Positions 11,426 through 23,879 of a DNA stretch of 64,000 bases are shown piece by piece. How positions within the stretch are numbered: the stretch's first letter is position 1; every line of letters begins with the position of its first letter. Under the pieces are notes generated by a model that did no database searches, was not told where the DNA came from, and saw only the letters and a program-made list of their open reading frames with translations. This DNA is from Leptodactylus fallax (Eukaryota > Chordata > Amphibia > Anura > Leptodactylidae). The stretch lies in NCBI GenBank assembly GCA_947044405.1, contig CAMRHE010000063.1, forward strand, positions 6,425,001 to 6,489,000. Reading direction: 5' to 3'. The position numbers and the translations under genes are program-made.

Positions 11426-12275
11426 ACCTATCTATCTGCAGGGCTGGGGTTATATGCTGGTGATGATGACATTAACCTATCTATCTGCAGGGCTGGGGTG
11501 ATATGCTGGTTCTGGTGACACTAACCTATCTATCTGCAGGGCTGGGGTGATATACTGGGGTCTGGTGACACTAACCTATCTATCTGCAGGGTTGGGGTGA
11601 TATGCTGGTTCTGGTAAGACTAACCTATCTATCTGTAGGGCTGGGGTGATATGCTGGTTCTGGTGACACTAACCTATCTATCTGCAGGGCTGGGGTGATA
11701 TGCTGGTTCTGGTAAGACTAACCTATCTATCTGCAGGGCTGGGGTGATATGCTGGTTCTGGTGATCCTAACCTATCTATCTGCAGGGCTGGGATGATATG
11801 TTATGCTGGTTCTGGTGACACTAACCTATCTATCTGCAGGGCTGGGGTGATATCCTGGTTCTGGTGACACTAACCTATCTATCTGCAGGGCTGGGGTGAT
11901 ATGCTGGTTCTGGTGACCCTAACCTATCTATCTGCAGGGCTGGGATGATATGCTATGCTGGTTCTGGTGACCCTAACCTATCTATCTGCAGGGCTGGGGT
12001 GATATCCTGGTTCTGGTGACACTAACCTATCTATCTGCAGGGCTGGGGTGATATGCTGGATCTGGTGACACTAACCTATCTATCTGCAGGGCTGGGGTGA
12101 TATGCTGGGTCTGGTGACACTAACCTATCTATCTGCAGGGCTGGGGTGATATGCTGGATCTGGTGACACTAACCTATCTATCTGCAGGGCTGGGGTGATA
12201 TGCTGGTTCTGGTGACACTAACCTATCTATCTGCAGGGCTGGGGTGATATGCTGGTTCTGGTAACACTAACCTAA
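11425..12275. repeat. 49-bp minisatellite
   Basis: About 17 copies of a unit of about 49 bp: CTAACCTATCTATCTGCAGG, GCTGGGGTGATATGCTGG, TTCTGGTGACA; a few units carry a 5-bp insertion (TATGTTATGC). It lies in a CRACR2A intron. Confidence 0.97.
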
Positions 12276-12717
12276 ATGAATGGAACTGAGCTGTTCTGAG
12301 CTGTAGGTCCAGCTATTATGAAAAGTTCAGAGCTGTGCCTGAGAAACAATGAAGGGGATGCAATATCCAGAAAATCTCATCTTAATAGCCTAAAGGTAGC
12401 CCGAATAACCCCTAAAATAAGTCCAATACTCTAGAAAATCTTCTAATGCAACATGACAGTAGCCCTAAGGATAGAATCTTACAGTATATTATAGTAATGA
12501 ACAGAGCAAAGAAGCTTTCTGGACACATAGCTATGTGAAAAATTGTGTTATACCTAATGCAGTTCTTCAGGGACGGTGCATGAAGAAAGAAAGATTTCCA
12601 ACACCGTCCCCTCAGGGTCTGCATTAAGTATTATAAGGTCTATGTGTTTTTCCTGGAGCATCCCGTTAAATGTAATATTTAGATGTATCTATGCAAAAAC
12701 TTGTAGAGACCACTCAC

Positions 12718-12829
12718 TAAATCCTGTAGTGAATTCTTCCAGTGTCAGATATCCATTCCCATCTGAATCCAGCGTATCGAATACTTTTTCCAGTTCATCA
12801 AGGCTAAGAGGAAGCTCTCCATGAAGCCT
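12718..12829 (-). CDS. CRACR2A: CRACR2A exon with canonical EF-hand 2
   Basis: A 112-bp exon with acceptor TTCTAG at 12830 and donor A|GTGAGT at 12717. It encodes [17 protein letters not shown] followed by the loop [12 protein letters not shown] and FTTGF. The loop has D1, D3, N5, G6 and E12, a full calcium-coordinating set. It ends in phase 1; the A joins GT of the next exon to make Ser, as in the mammalian GFSHF segment. Confidence 0.95.
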
Positions 12830-13014
12830 CTAGAAGAGATCAGCAAGGAGCAGTGTAAAGAACTCATTTTATTATTAAACCCAGAAATCCATCACAATTT
12901 TCTAATCTGTTTTTATTTTCTGATTATAGATTTTTTTAAATTCAGTTTTCTGTACATGATTATGGGGGCGGCCATCTTGCCTGAGCTTCTACTCTGCTCT
13001 ATTAACAGCAGTTA

Positions 13015-14258
13015 GTGCCTACCCCTGTAGTACAGTAGATCTCTATATCACCACCATTGCCTACCCCCGTATTACAGTAGATCTCTTCCTCACCACCATT
13101 GCCTACCCTTGCAGTACAGTAGATCTCTACCTCACCACCATTGCCTACCCTTGCAGTATAGTAGATCTCTATATCACCACCATTGCCTACCCCCGTATTA
13201 CAGTAGATCTCTTCCTCACCACCATTGCCTACCCTTGCAGTACAGTAGATCTCTACCTCACCACCATTGCCTACCCTTGCAGTACAGTAGATCTCTACCT
13301 CACCACCATTGCCTACCCTTGCAGTACAGTAGATCTCTACCTCACCACCATTGCCTACCCCCGTATTACAGTAGATCTCTACCTCACCACCATTGCCTAC
13401 CCCTGTATTACAGTAGATCTCTACCTCACCACCATTGCCTACCCTTGCAGTACAGTAGATCTCTACCTCACCACTATTGCCTACCCCCGTATTACAGTAG
13501 ATCTCTACCTCACCACCATTGCCTACCCTTGCAGTACAGTAGATCTCTACCTCACCACTATTGCCTACCCCCGTATTACAGTAGATCTCTACCTCACCAC
13601 TATTGCCTACCCCCGTATTACAGTAGATCTCTACCTCACCACTATTGCCTACCCCCGTATTACAGTAGATCTCTACCTCACCACCATTGCCTACCCTTGC
13701 AGTACAGTAGATCTCTACCTCACCACTATTGCCTACCCCCGTATTACAGTAGATCTCTACCTCACCACCATTGCCTACCCCTGTATTACAGTAGATCTCT
13801 ACCTCACCACCATTGCCTACCCTTGCAGTACAGTAGATCTCTACCTCACCACCATTGCCTACCCTTGCAGTACAGTAGATCTCTACCTCACCACCATTGC
13901 CTACCCCCGTATTACAGTAGAACTCTACCTCACCACCATTGCCTACCCCTGTATTACAGTAGATCTCTACCTCACCACCATTGCCTACCCTTGCAGTACA
14001 GTAGATCTCTTCCTCACCACCATTGAATACCCCCCGTATTACAGTAGATCTCTACCTCACCACCATTGCCTACCCTTGCAGTACAGTAGATCTCTATATC
14101 ACCACCATTGCCTACCCCCGTATTACAGTAGATCTCTACCTCACCACCATTGTCTACCCCCGTATTACAGTAGATCTCTACCTCACCACCATTGCCTACC
14201 CTTGCAGTATAGTAGATCTCTATATCACCACCATTGCCTACCCCCGTATTACAACGCT
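13015..14258. repeat. 42-bp minisatellite in a CRACR2A intron
   Basis: About 29 copies of a 42-bp unit (AGTAGATCTCTACCTCACCA, CCATTGCCTACCC, then CCGTATTAC or TTGCAGTAC). Two main unit variants alternate irregularly. Each unit has an AGATCT site, and the 14-codon period keeps all frames open, producing a false 305-codon ORF. Confidence 0.97.
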
Positions 14259-14934
14259 CTAATGGGTCTCACACATACACAATAATTGTATCACACCTGT
14301 ACTGCAATACAAAGAGAGACATGAGAGACCGAGGTCAAAGTTAACCTTGTCACATGGAGCCCATTTTAGTCATGTGTATCTGAAGAGCCACAGTCTGATG
14401 TGACAATATACATTATATAATATCTTCTCCTCCACCGTATGAGATATATACAGATATATCTTAATTATATCTATGTATATCACAACCGCAAAAATCAGAA
14501 AACAGACTGAAATGATCCTTCAATATCCAAGGATCCATTCCCCAGAATACAGGGCTTACCTGACACCTGTAGTGATGAATACAATATACTGTGGTGTTAG
14601 ATCCACTACGGGATATATAGATATATAAGGTCTGCTGTATTTTCCTAATATCTGTCATATCAAGTTAAGCATTTACTTACTGGTTTAGGAACATTTCATC
14701 TATGTCAACTACTGCATCCAACATACAGAAGGAGCAGCCATAACCAAATGCATGTCTTTCAGACAGATAGATGAATAGGCAGATAAATATAGGTAGCGAG
14801 AGAAATATAGATAATAGAGAATCTATTTGTCTATCAATCATATATAGATAGATTCATAGGTATAGATGTAGTGAACATTAATTTCACATTTCATAATTTA
14901 TATGAATTGCTGAGCCAAGTTAATGTTCGCTACA

Positions 14935-14970
14935 TGTGTAGATAGATAGATAGATAGATAGATAGTTATG

Positions 14971-15003
<33 letters not shown>

Positions 15004-15114
15004 CAAATGTGAGAACGATAACAGATAGTAGTAGATAGATGTACAGACGGAAAGATCAAGCTATAGAGCCCACCAATTACATTTATTTAAACAGATAGAT
15101 ATTATGTACCATAC

Positions 15115-15161
<47 letters not shown>

Positions 15162-15165
15162 TGAG
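14935..15165. repeat. (GATA)n microsatellites
   Basis: Two clean GATA tracts (about 14938-15003 and 15114-15163) separated by degenerate GATA sequence. Confidence 0.97.
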
Positions 15166-15194
15166 AGAAAGATAATAGATTTACATTGAGAACA

Positions 15195-15242
15195 AACGAA
15201 AGAAGGGAGGGAGGGAGGAAAGAAAGAAAGAAAGAAAGAAAG

Positions 15243-15310
<68 letters not shown>

Positions 15311-15438
15311 TAGATAGATATGAGAGAATGGTAATAGGTAGTATATATAAAGATAGATAGAAAGAAGAAAGGAAAGACTCAAAAAGATAGTAGATAGATA
15401 TAAGAAAGATAATAGTAGAGATATAAAGGCTGAAAAAA

Positions 15439-15505
<67 letters not shown>
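15195..15505. repeat. (GAAA)n microsatellites
   Basis: Two long AAAG/GAAA tracts, 15218-15310 and 15438-15505, joined by GATA-rich DNA. The Phe/Leu/Ser-rich ORFs on the minus strand here are artefacts of the repeat. Confidence 0.97.
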
Positions 15506-15904
15506 GAGAGAAATGAAATACATATGAGAGAAAGATTACAATAGATATAAAGACAGAATGAAAGAAAAAAGACAAAGAAAGATGAGACAGATATAGAAGA
15601 AAAAATGAAGTAAGGAAAGACCAAGAAAGAAAGTAGAAAGATATGAGAAAAATAGGCAGTAGATATAAAGATTGAACAAAAAGAAGAAAAGAGAAAGAAA
15701 ATAAGATTTTTAGATAGATAGATAATAGATGGATAGATAGATAGATAGATAGATAGATAGAGGAGAAAAACAGATATTATGATATATGGGAAAACTTTAT
15801 TGACTAACTTCTTTCTTCCATTTTAAATTAAAAAAAAAAATGGCCAAATTTGCCTCCTCAATCTGTGTAGCAGACCTTTCCTCTTGACATCCTCTGACTC
15901 TTAC

Positions 15905-16144
15905 CTGCATATCCCGGCGTGTAATGAATCCTTTATCTTCAATATCGCAGATCTGGAAAAACTCATGTGCTTTCCCCAACATTATCTGCGCCCCCCGATC
16001 TTGCCCTTCTGTCCATTTCAGTCTATCTTTTGAGGCCTCTGGTCCAGGTGATCTCCGCTTGACTTGTAGTGTTGAAGAATTTTCTAAAGCCGCCATTGTG
16101 CTGTTTACTTCTTCTTGTGGAAGCTTCAAACTCTGGTCAAGAAC
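15905..16144 (-). CDS. CRACR2A: CRACR2A first recognised coding exon (start codon, EF-hand 1)
   Basis: The proposed start is the ATG at 16096-16094, in the good context ACAATGG, giving 64 codons from MAALENSS to ...FITRRDMQ and then a CAG|GTAAGA donor at 15904. An acceptor (pyrimidine tract, then ATCCAG) sits at 16145, so 16097-16144 would be 5' UTR. That stretch is open in the same frame, so an upstream start in another exon cannot be excluded. The helix GKAHEFFQICD is the first EF-hand helix of the CRACR2 family; its loop has K at position 5 and D at position 12, so it is not a textbook calcium loop, as in mammalian CRACR2A. Confidence 0.92.
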
Positions 16145-18010
16145 CTGGATGTTAAAGGTAGAAAAAAAAAAATCCCTGAAAGTGCATTAGAGCCTGGCAG
16201 CGAAGCTTCTCATCATCTCTTAGCAACCGTCTCTTTAATTAGCCATGAAAGCCAGAAAAAAAAAAAGAAAAAAGCCTTTTCATAAAAAAAAAAAAAAAAA
16301 AAAAAAACGGCGTTGTTCTGTTCCTTTAATAAACTGGACTGGAACACACAACACGCAGAATGGGGAGGTAATTACTTTGCTCTACAATGGGGACCAGGGT
16401 GGACCGGTGAGACAAAGGGTGGCGCTCTTCAGGCCTCTTAGCATTCAATTCATTGTCTACCTCCATAAACAATCGTACACCGCAATACCCTAGCCTTGTA
16501 ATGCGACCGCAAAGCAAAATCACTAAGCGGGCGCCCTCCTACCCTGTACCATTTATAACACTATCGTCTTCTTAGGTGACAGATGGATCACTTCAAATTC
16601 TATAGCCTAAGTGTGACAACTATGACCTCGGCCCTCCTTATAGATAGGCCTCTGCTCGGAGATTTTTTGCTACATTTGGTTTACAATGTTCGAGAACTGT
16701 CTCTCTATAAGAGAAGACTGCGTGAACCATTATTGTTGGCTGGACTGTTGCTCTCCTGAGCAGACCCTATAGCTATACTGGCATATCCACTTGTAAAGTT
16801 GAAGGTGTCGACAGCTTGCCTGTAACCACACTGAGGTCAGTGTACAGGCCCTATGGGGCAACCATTGTCCAGATGCCCAATCAAGACACAATGTGTAAAA
16901 TAGAAGGTGCAGGATAATATTTTACAGGGAGTCGTCCACATAGGATTTCCACTCCCTTAGCTTGAGCAGAGTGATGTGGGCACTGTTTTGGTTGACATGG
17001 CCAACCATGCATCACATGGACACCTATAAAACTGGGGTCATGTCTTGATCCAAAAACACTTTCTGATAAGATCTTGCTTCTATAACAGGAGGATACAGAA
17101 GATCATCCACGCCAGGTTCTCAAGTCTATAGCAAAAAGGACAAAATCATTGAAGTGTGTGGAGGAGAGATTGACATGACTGACCGGGAAAGTGACTCTCA
17201 GGGATAACCTTAGACCTAATGGGGAGACTGAGCAATATCCTGCTTAAGAGATATATGTAGTGACATTGAGTGAAGGGGGGCACTTAGGAAAGCTATTTGT
17301 GCGTCCATCGAGATACCGATAGGACACTATATCTTATTTTCTTAAATAAAAATAAATTCTATTTCCAGTTTCTCCGTCATCTTAATATACTAGGGTAAGA
17401 AGCCATCTACTGCCTGTCGGGCCCATTAGAAAGATGGTGGTTCAAGTTAAAATAAAGAACTGAATAGGACAAGGATTTGGATCCATCGTCCATATTACTT
17501 AAAGGGGTTATCCTATCTGGACACTCCGACAACAGCGGTGGAAAGTTTTTATATAAAACCTTATTTTCCACCCTTCAGTTCTTTCCCCATCTGTGTGCGC
17601 CACAAGACCATTCCCTTTTAGCATCTGTGTCAATAACACTTGACATACAAAGATGTCAGGACGTATTTAATACATTGGCTGTGATAAAGAACACTCAGTA
17701 CAGAATGAAAATCTCCTTCAATTAAAGAATACGCTAACCTCTTCTGATCTCTGGAGAAAACACATTAGTACATAATAATATAGGATTTTATTATAATGTG
17801 TGGACGCGGCATCATTGATTTTACATTGTGTGTAGTTTATGGATAAGCAAAGCGGATCAGAGCCATGCCCTAATATAGCTGAGATCAAAGCAGGAGAATA
17901 GAATAAAATGTACGTATCACCCAGGGAGTATTGACTTAAAGGGCATGTCCACCTTTGAACCCTATCTTACTGTTTATATATCGCGCTAATCTACCTACAA
18001 AGTTGAGTAA
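16145..18010. other. Non-coding stretch upstream of the first recognised CRACR2A coding exon
   Basis: Poly-A at 16285-16307; otherwise single-copy-looking DNA without recognisable exons. It is either CRACR2A intron 1 or 5' flank. Confidence 0.6.
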
Positions 18011-18995
18011 CTTTGTAAATACATTGAAGTACTGCACATCCTGTACTAATCCTGAGTTACATCCTATATTATACTCCAGAGCTGCGCTCACTATTCTGCT
18101 GGTGCAGTCACTGTGTACATACATTACATTACTTATCCTGTACTGATCCAGAGTTACATCCTGTATTATACTCCAGAGCTGCGCTCACTATTCTGCTGGT
18201 GCAGTCACTGTGTACATACATTACATTACTTATCCTGTACTGATCCTGAGTTACATCCTGTATTATACTCCAGAGCTGCGCTCACTATTCTGCTGGTGCA
18301 GTCACTGTGTACATACATTACATTACTTATCCTGTACTGATCCTTAGTTACATCCTGTATTATACTCCAGAGCTGCGCTCACTATTCTGCTGGTGCAGTC
18401 ACTGTGTACATACATTACATTACTTATCCTGTACTGATCCTGAGTTACATCCTGTATTATACTCCAGAGCTGCGCTCACTATTCTGCTGGTGCAGTCACT
18501 GTGTACATACATTACATTACTTATCCTGTACTGATCCTTAGTTACATCCTGTATTATACTCCAGAGCTGCGCTCACTATTCTGCTGGTGCAGTCACTGTG
18601 TACATACATTACATTACTTATCCTGTACTGATCCTGAGTTACATCCTGTATTATACTCCAGAGCTGCGCTCACTATTCTGCTGGTACAGTCACTGTGTAC
18701 ATACATTACATTACTTATCCTGTACTGATCCTGAGTTACATCCTGTATTATACTCCAGAGCTGCGCTCACTATTCTGCTGGTGCAGTCACTGTGTACATA
18801 CATTACATTACTTATCCTGTACTGATCCTGAGTTACATCCTGTATTATGCTCCAGAGCTGCGCTCACTATTCTGCTGGTGCAGTCACTGTGTACATACAT
18901 TACATTACATATCCTGAGTTACATCCTGTATTATACTCCAGAGCTGCGCTCACTATTCTGCTGGTACAGTCACTGTGTACATACATTACATCACT
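18010..18995. repeat. 97-bp tandem repeat
   Basis: About 10 near-identical copies of a 97-bp unit (GAGTTACATCCTGTATTATA, CTCCAGAGCTGCGCTCACTA, TTCTGCTGGTGCAGTCACTG). Copies differ mainly at CCTGAG/CCTTAG and GGTGCAG/GGTACAG; the last-but-one junction has a short deletion. I recall this unit as widespread in frog genomes. Confidence 0.97.
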
Positions 18996-20169
18996 TATCC
19001 TCGATCTCGACTTCACGGTTCATGTAGCAAATGTTGGGTGCACGTACAGTGAAGTGAAGACAGACTGCCCTGGCCTCCGTGAGCGACTATAACTGCATTG
19101 GAAAAACAGCCACAGACAGCAATAGTATAGGGTTATTTGGGATACTAAACCACCAGTCCGTAAGGACCATTTGGCGGTTTAGTGTTCCAAATCTAAGTGA
19201 CAATTTCCCTTTAAAGGGTTTTTTTGAGCTAATCATATTGATGACCCTTTATCTGTCTTCAGTATATCAATGATGTATGTGGCGCATGCGCACTACGTCT
19301 CTGTGGCCAGAGTAGGGAGCACACTGCGCAAGTGCCATTTATTCCGAGCCTAGAGATGTCAATGTGAACACCGGTGATGTTGGGCAGGCGTTGGGCAGGG
19401 TTTATGAGCATGTGCCAGGATTGGGACTGCCCTCGGGCACTTGACACCTAATTTACATACCAGATTAAAGCTGACTTTCTTTACAATAAAAAGGTATAAA
19501 GGTCTAGAGTGAGGAGCAAGTGCAGCAGAGCTGAATTGAAAAGAGTAACATGATGGCATGACAAGCTCAGCTCTGCTACATCTAATAGAATCTGTACTCT
19601 GCCAGATCACCTATGATTCTGAGAGCCCTTCAGATGCCATTGATGTGTCACTATCATAATCCTCTACAAGTTATATCTATTTTCTGGAATTGAATATGAA
19701 ACCTAAAATTGCTTATTCTCACATTTCTGACATGGAGATCCGCCAGGAACAATTTTTTTTATTTTTGCTGCATTGCAAACTGGCAGTAAATAGAGATTAA
19801 AATGGAAAACCCTTGATCTGAAAGATGACAGGAAGGTTGATAGAGGTCCAAAGGGATAAAAAAAAAATGGAAAATTTCATAAAAATATTTTCCTGACTGA
19901 ATAAATGACCTGCCTGATGGGTTGCCAAGAGGGAAATGGGGGGAGACTCCTAGAACTAGAATTCACAATTGTGGGTATAACTGTAAAGACTCATGAACAC
20001 GGCCAGATTACACACTTCAAGAAGTGTATGAACGTAATATGGCGACCATAGTAGTCTATGGGACTTTACTGTGCTGCCATCCTACTTGGATTGCCAAGAC
20101 TATAGTGGTGGTACATCACTAAGATAAAAAAAACTGCAATACTGAACACATATATACACTTATTAGTCT

Positions 20170-20203
<34 letters not shown>

Positions 20204-20320
20204 GAGTTAACCTGAACTTTTGCTATTGCTGTTTGTAGTTTAGTGACCCAAATACACCTGACAGGTTCCCTTTAACACACATTACACATACACACATACA
20301 TACATACACATTAAACATAC

Positions 20321-20372
<52 letters not shown>
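18995..20372. other. Intergenic or intronic DNA
   Basis: Includes a MITE-like end (GTCCGTAAGGACCATTTGG, TTCCCTTTAAAGGG, about 19150-19220; a relative lies at 39380-39480), (CA)n at 20171-20200 and (TA)n at 20320-20367. No gene recognised. Confidence 0.65.
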
Positions 20373-21305
<933 letters not shown>

Positions 21306-21659
21306 TATATACACATTAAAAACACATCATAGATATTTACATATGCATTAAACTCACATTACACACATACATACACATTAAACACACATATATAGTACAT
21401 AAGACATTAAATACACATTACACACACATTACACATACATACACATTTGTATATTACCTCTTCTAAAACTACCGTGTGATCTGCTGAGAAATGTGCAAAC
21501 TCTTGTGTACATTGTATTTTTAATCATTGTTTTTTTGTCAGAACATTTCCGCATGGAGGTGCGCTGACAACAATATGCAAAACTGTAGGGGCTGAACGAT
21601 CACACTAACCATTGATCGCCCCCGTATAATATGACAATTGCACCATTTAAAAGTACTGA

Positions 21660-21865
21660 GTGGGGCAGATTTCTTAAACTGTCTAAAAGAAGAACTATCT
21701 TAGTAGCCCATAGCAACCAATCACAACACATAGCAACCAGTCACAGGGCAGCTTTCAATTCGTTTTCTGCTTTTAAAAAATGAAATCTGGGGTGTGATTG
21801 GTTGCTATGTGCTGTGATTGGTTGCTATGGGCAACTGAGACAGTTTTTATTTTGAGACAGTTTAA
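21660..21865. repeat. Fold-back repeat with paired CCAAT boxes (family D)
   Basis: CCCATAGCAACCAATCACAA on the left pairs with GTGATTGGTTGCTATGGG on the right. A similar element lies at 55725-55880. Each arm contains ATTGG/CCAAT pentamers. Confidence 0.7.
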
Positions 21866-23058
21866 AAAGAGTGCAGATTGTCATTTGCATTCAAGGTGTA
21901 TAAAATTTCTTACAGCACATTTCACAATGAGAAATTCTGTGGTTACGGTACAGTCTGTGATATTGAATTGCCATCATTTCAGAACAATTATAGAGCGCCC
22001 CCTACTGTAATGAGTGTGTCCTTTCAGGAATGACATTGGACATACAGAGATGCATCTGCACACTGGGCACACAGTTGCCATGACAACCATATAGTGCATG
22101 TACCGAGTGCAGGTCCTATTCTGAATATTTGGTCGCCTTGGTAACTGTGCTGCCCCGAGGGCTGTGCATTTCTCCAGGTCTGTTCGCTGTAGGCCTTCTC
22201 TTATATGCCCATGAGGTGTATTAGAAGGAGTCTACACCAGAATGAGTGTTGGGTTGGATGTCTGAGAAGAACATATTTTACATAATATGCAAATTAGCTT
22301 TCTGGTGCACTGGAGGCATGGCGCTCCCTACACCTCCCATCTCCAGTCAGCACCGCCCCTTTAACTTTATTGCACTTATCCCTCTACTGGAGCTACCATC
22401 TAAAATCTCCCATCTAAATCCAGTCAAAACGCAGCACATGGACAGCACCGTAAAAGATGCTATGGCCAGGGAGATACCTTACTGCGCATGCACCTGACTC
22501 TGTCCATTCGGCGCATGCGCAGGATTTTAGATGGGAGCCATGACAATGCCTCCAGCAGGGGGATGGATACATTATAGCTGAGGGGGTGTGAGGGGCTGAT
22601 ACGGTCATCTCCCTCCACTTACCTCAGGATATCCTGAAACAAGGGTAGTAGGTAAGTAAAGACACATCCATACGCATACAATGGGGCATGCTTTATACTC
22701 TCTGCACCGCCTGAGCGTACGCTTTGTCATAAATCTGGTGCTTTTGCCCAAAACCCTGAATTGCATAAAAAATTGTGACTTTTTCATGCCTGTTATGCCA
22801 GAAAAGTATATAGGTATAGTCGCATCAGGTACACCGTGTAGCATCACCCTGGCTGAGGGCAGAGAGGGTAGCTGACCATGAAAGGCTCCTGCACTACAAA
22901 CCCATCCATGTGAATGGCTGCCAAAGTCCTACTGACCACCGCAGAGGATATATACAATTAACTGCAGCTCCCCCCCAGTCATATCACCTGAAGGTGGAAT
23001 TTTTATCAAACAAGTCGAAATAACTTCACGTCACTACCAGACTCTTCTCAAAGATAGT
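21865..23058. other. Non-coding stretch 3' of the Y-box ORF
   Basis: No gene recognised. It contains a GCGCATGCGC palindrome (22513) within a weak fold-back (CATCTAAAAT at 22389 against ATTTTAGATGGGAG), and an isolated perfect donor on the minus strand at 22617-22622. Confidence 0.55.
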
Positions 23059-23613
23059 TTACTTCTCTGCAGCGTCATATACCCTTGTCCTGAAATTCTG
23101 ACGATATCGCCGCCTGTAGGGGGCATATATGCTTCCTTCAACCGGGGCCCCACCAGGACCTGTGACATTGGCAGCTTCGGCACCCTTTTCTCCTTCCACT
23201 ATGTCAAATTCTACAGGCTCGCCATCCCCAATGCTACGAAATATCTTGTATGGGTTGTTCCTCTTTATGGCGGTCTGGTGGACAAACACGTCCTCTCTGG
23301 TGTCGTTGCAGGTAATGAAGCCGTAGCCATCCCGGACGTTGAACCACTTCACTCTGCCCTGTACCTGGCAGGCGAGCACTTTCCTCCCAGCTTGGCTCTC
23401 TGTGGGCTGAAAAAGCCCATTAGGTTCCATGTTACTGGTGCTAGCTTGGTTAGGACGGTTGAAGACGTCTCCAGGGTGCTCAGCATCAGTTTCTCCTTGC
23501 AATGGTATAACATGGCCAAATATGAACAAGGGAATTGGACGACATTCGGCGTTCATGGCTCGCAATCTTAATGCAGACAGCAGATAAGTCAACTTGGGGT
23601 TAAGGTCTTCCAT
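23059..23613 (-). CDS. Intronless Y-box cold-shock-domain protein (probable YBX2/FRGY2-derived retrogene)
   Basis: An open reading frame of 184 codons. Residues about 78-157 form a complete cold-shock domain: [36 protein letters not shown], ...[17 protein letters not shown]. The nucleic-acid-stacking residues of Y-box proteins are all present (W90, F99, F110, H112); the Asn in RNP1 NGYGFI is Asp here. The flanks QVQG and [12 protein letters not shown] resemble the germ-cell Y-box protein FRGY2/YBX2 more than YBX1. Y-box genes carry introns inside this domain, so a continuous copy points to retroposition (inference). The ORF stops just after the domain, so the basic/acidic C-terminal repeats are absent. 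Residues 1-76 match no Y-box N-terminus I know; Met62 is an alternative start. No poly(A) tail or target duplication is visible, so the copy is not recent, yet the domain is uninterrupted. It may be a functional short RNA/DNA-binding protein or a well-preserved pseudogene. Confidence 0.75.
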   Translation of the reverse strand: MEDLNPKLTYLLSALRLRAMNAECRPIPLFIFGHVIPLQGETDAEHPGDVFNRPNQASTSNMEPNGLFQPTESQAGRKVLACQVQGRVKWFNVRDGYGFITCNDTREDVFVHQTAIKRNNPYKIFRSIGDGEPVEFDIVEGEKGAEAANVTGPGGAPVEGSIYAPYRRRYRQNFRTRVYDAAEK

Positions 23614-23879
23614 CTTAATCTATATGAGGGTGGATGCCAAAATTAGTCCACAGTCTCCGCAAGCTACCTCCCCTTTAAGACCAGCTAAAAAGGACAATTT
23701 ATTGCTTTAAAACCAGCTAGGAACTTGGAGACCTGATCTCTGCAGAGTATGTACAGTGTTATTCTCTGACCCATTTTACAGCCTGTACATACTTTCCAGC
23801 ACCAAATACTGTCCTGGGTCAAACTCTCTGACTGTGACTCCTCTTGTCTGTCTGATTTCAACTGCAGTAACTGTCCTGT

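Larger units (their letters stand above)
11010..12717. other. CRACR2A intron (mostly MITE plus minisatellite)
   Basis: Consists of the fold-back element at 11180-11425, the 49-bp array and 12276-12717 without recognised features. Confidence 0.75.
14258..15904. other. CRACR2A intron with a microsatellite cluster
   Basis: 14260-14930 shows no gene. From 14764 the sequence is dominated by GATA and GAAA repeats, entered separately. Confidence 0.75.
4332..16144 (-). other. CRACR2A: CRACR2A gene, 5' coding part (six exons; continues off the left edge)
   Basis: CRACR2A (EFCAB4B) is a cytosolic EF-hand and coiled-coil protein that stabilises ORAI1-STIM1 complexes at store-operated calcium entry; its long vertebrate isoform (Rab46) adds a C-terminal Rab GTPase. 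Six minus-strand exons (15905-16144, 12718-12829, 10820-11009, 7402-7548, 6287-6377, 4332-4427) splice in phase into 276 codons without a stop. Seen in order: an N-terminal EF-hand with a degenerate loop (DIEDKGFITRRD, residues about 51-62), a canonical EF-hand loop ([12 protein letters not shown]), an acidic linker, and the start of the coiled coil ending ...EQLVNKQKR. The remaining coiled coil, and the Rab domain if present, must lie left of the window, since I found no further exon in 1-4331. PARP11 upstream in the same orientation matches human synteny, which favours CRACR2A over its paralogue CRACR2B. The introns are crowded with minisatellites. Confidence 0.93.

Noticed and set aside
13109..14026. 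305-codon plus-strand ORF of YSRSLPHHHCLP repeats
   Set aside because: Product of the 42-bp minisatellite with a period divisible by three; it is antisense to CRACR2A and has no non-repeat sequence.
15083..15624. Phe/Leu/Ser-rich ORFs suggesting membrane proteins
   Set aside because: Translation of GAAA and GATA microsatellites.
19265..19340. GCGCATGCGC motif near 19282 as a promoter
   Set aside because: Isolated NRF-1-like motif without CpG enrichment, probably within a dispersed repeat.
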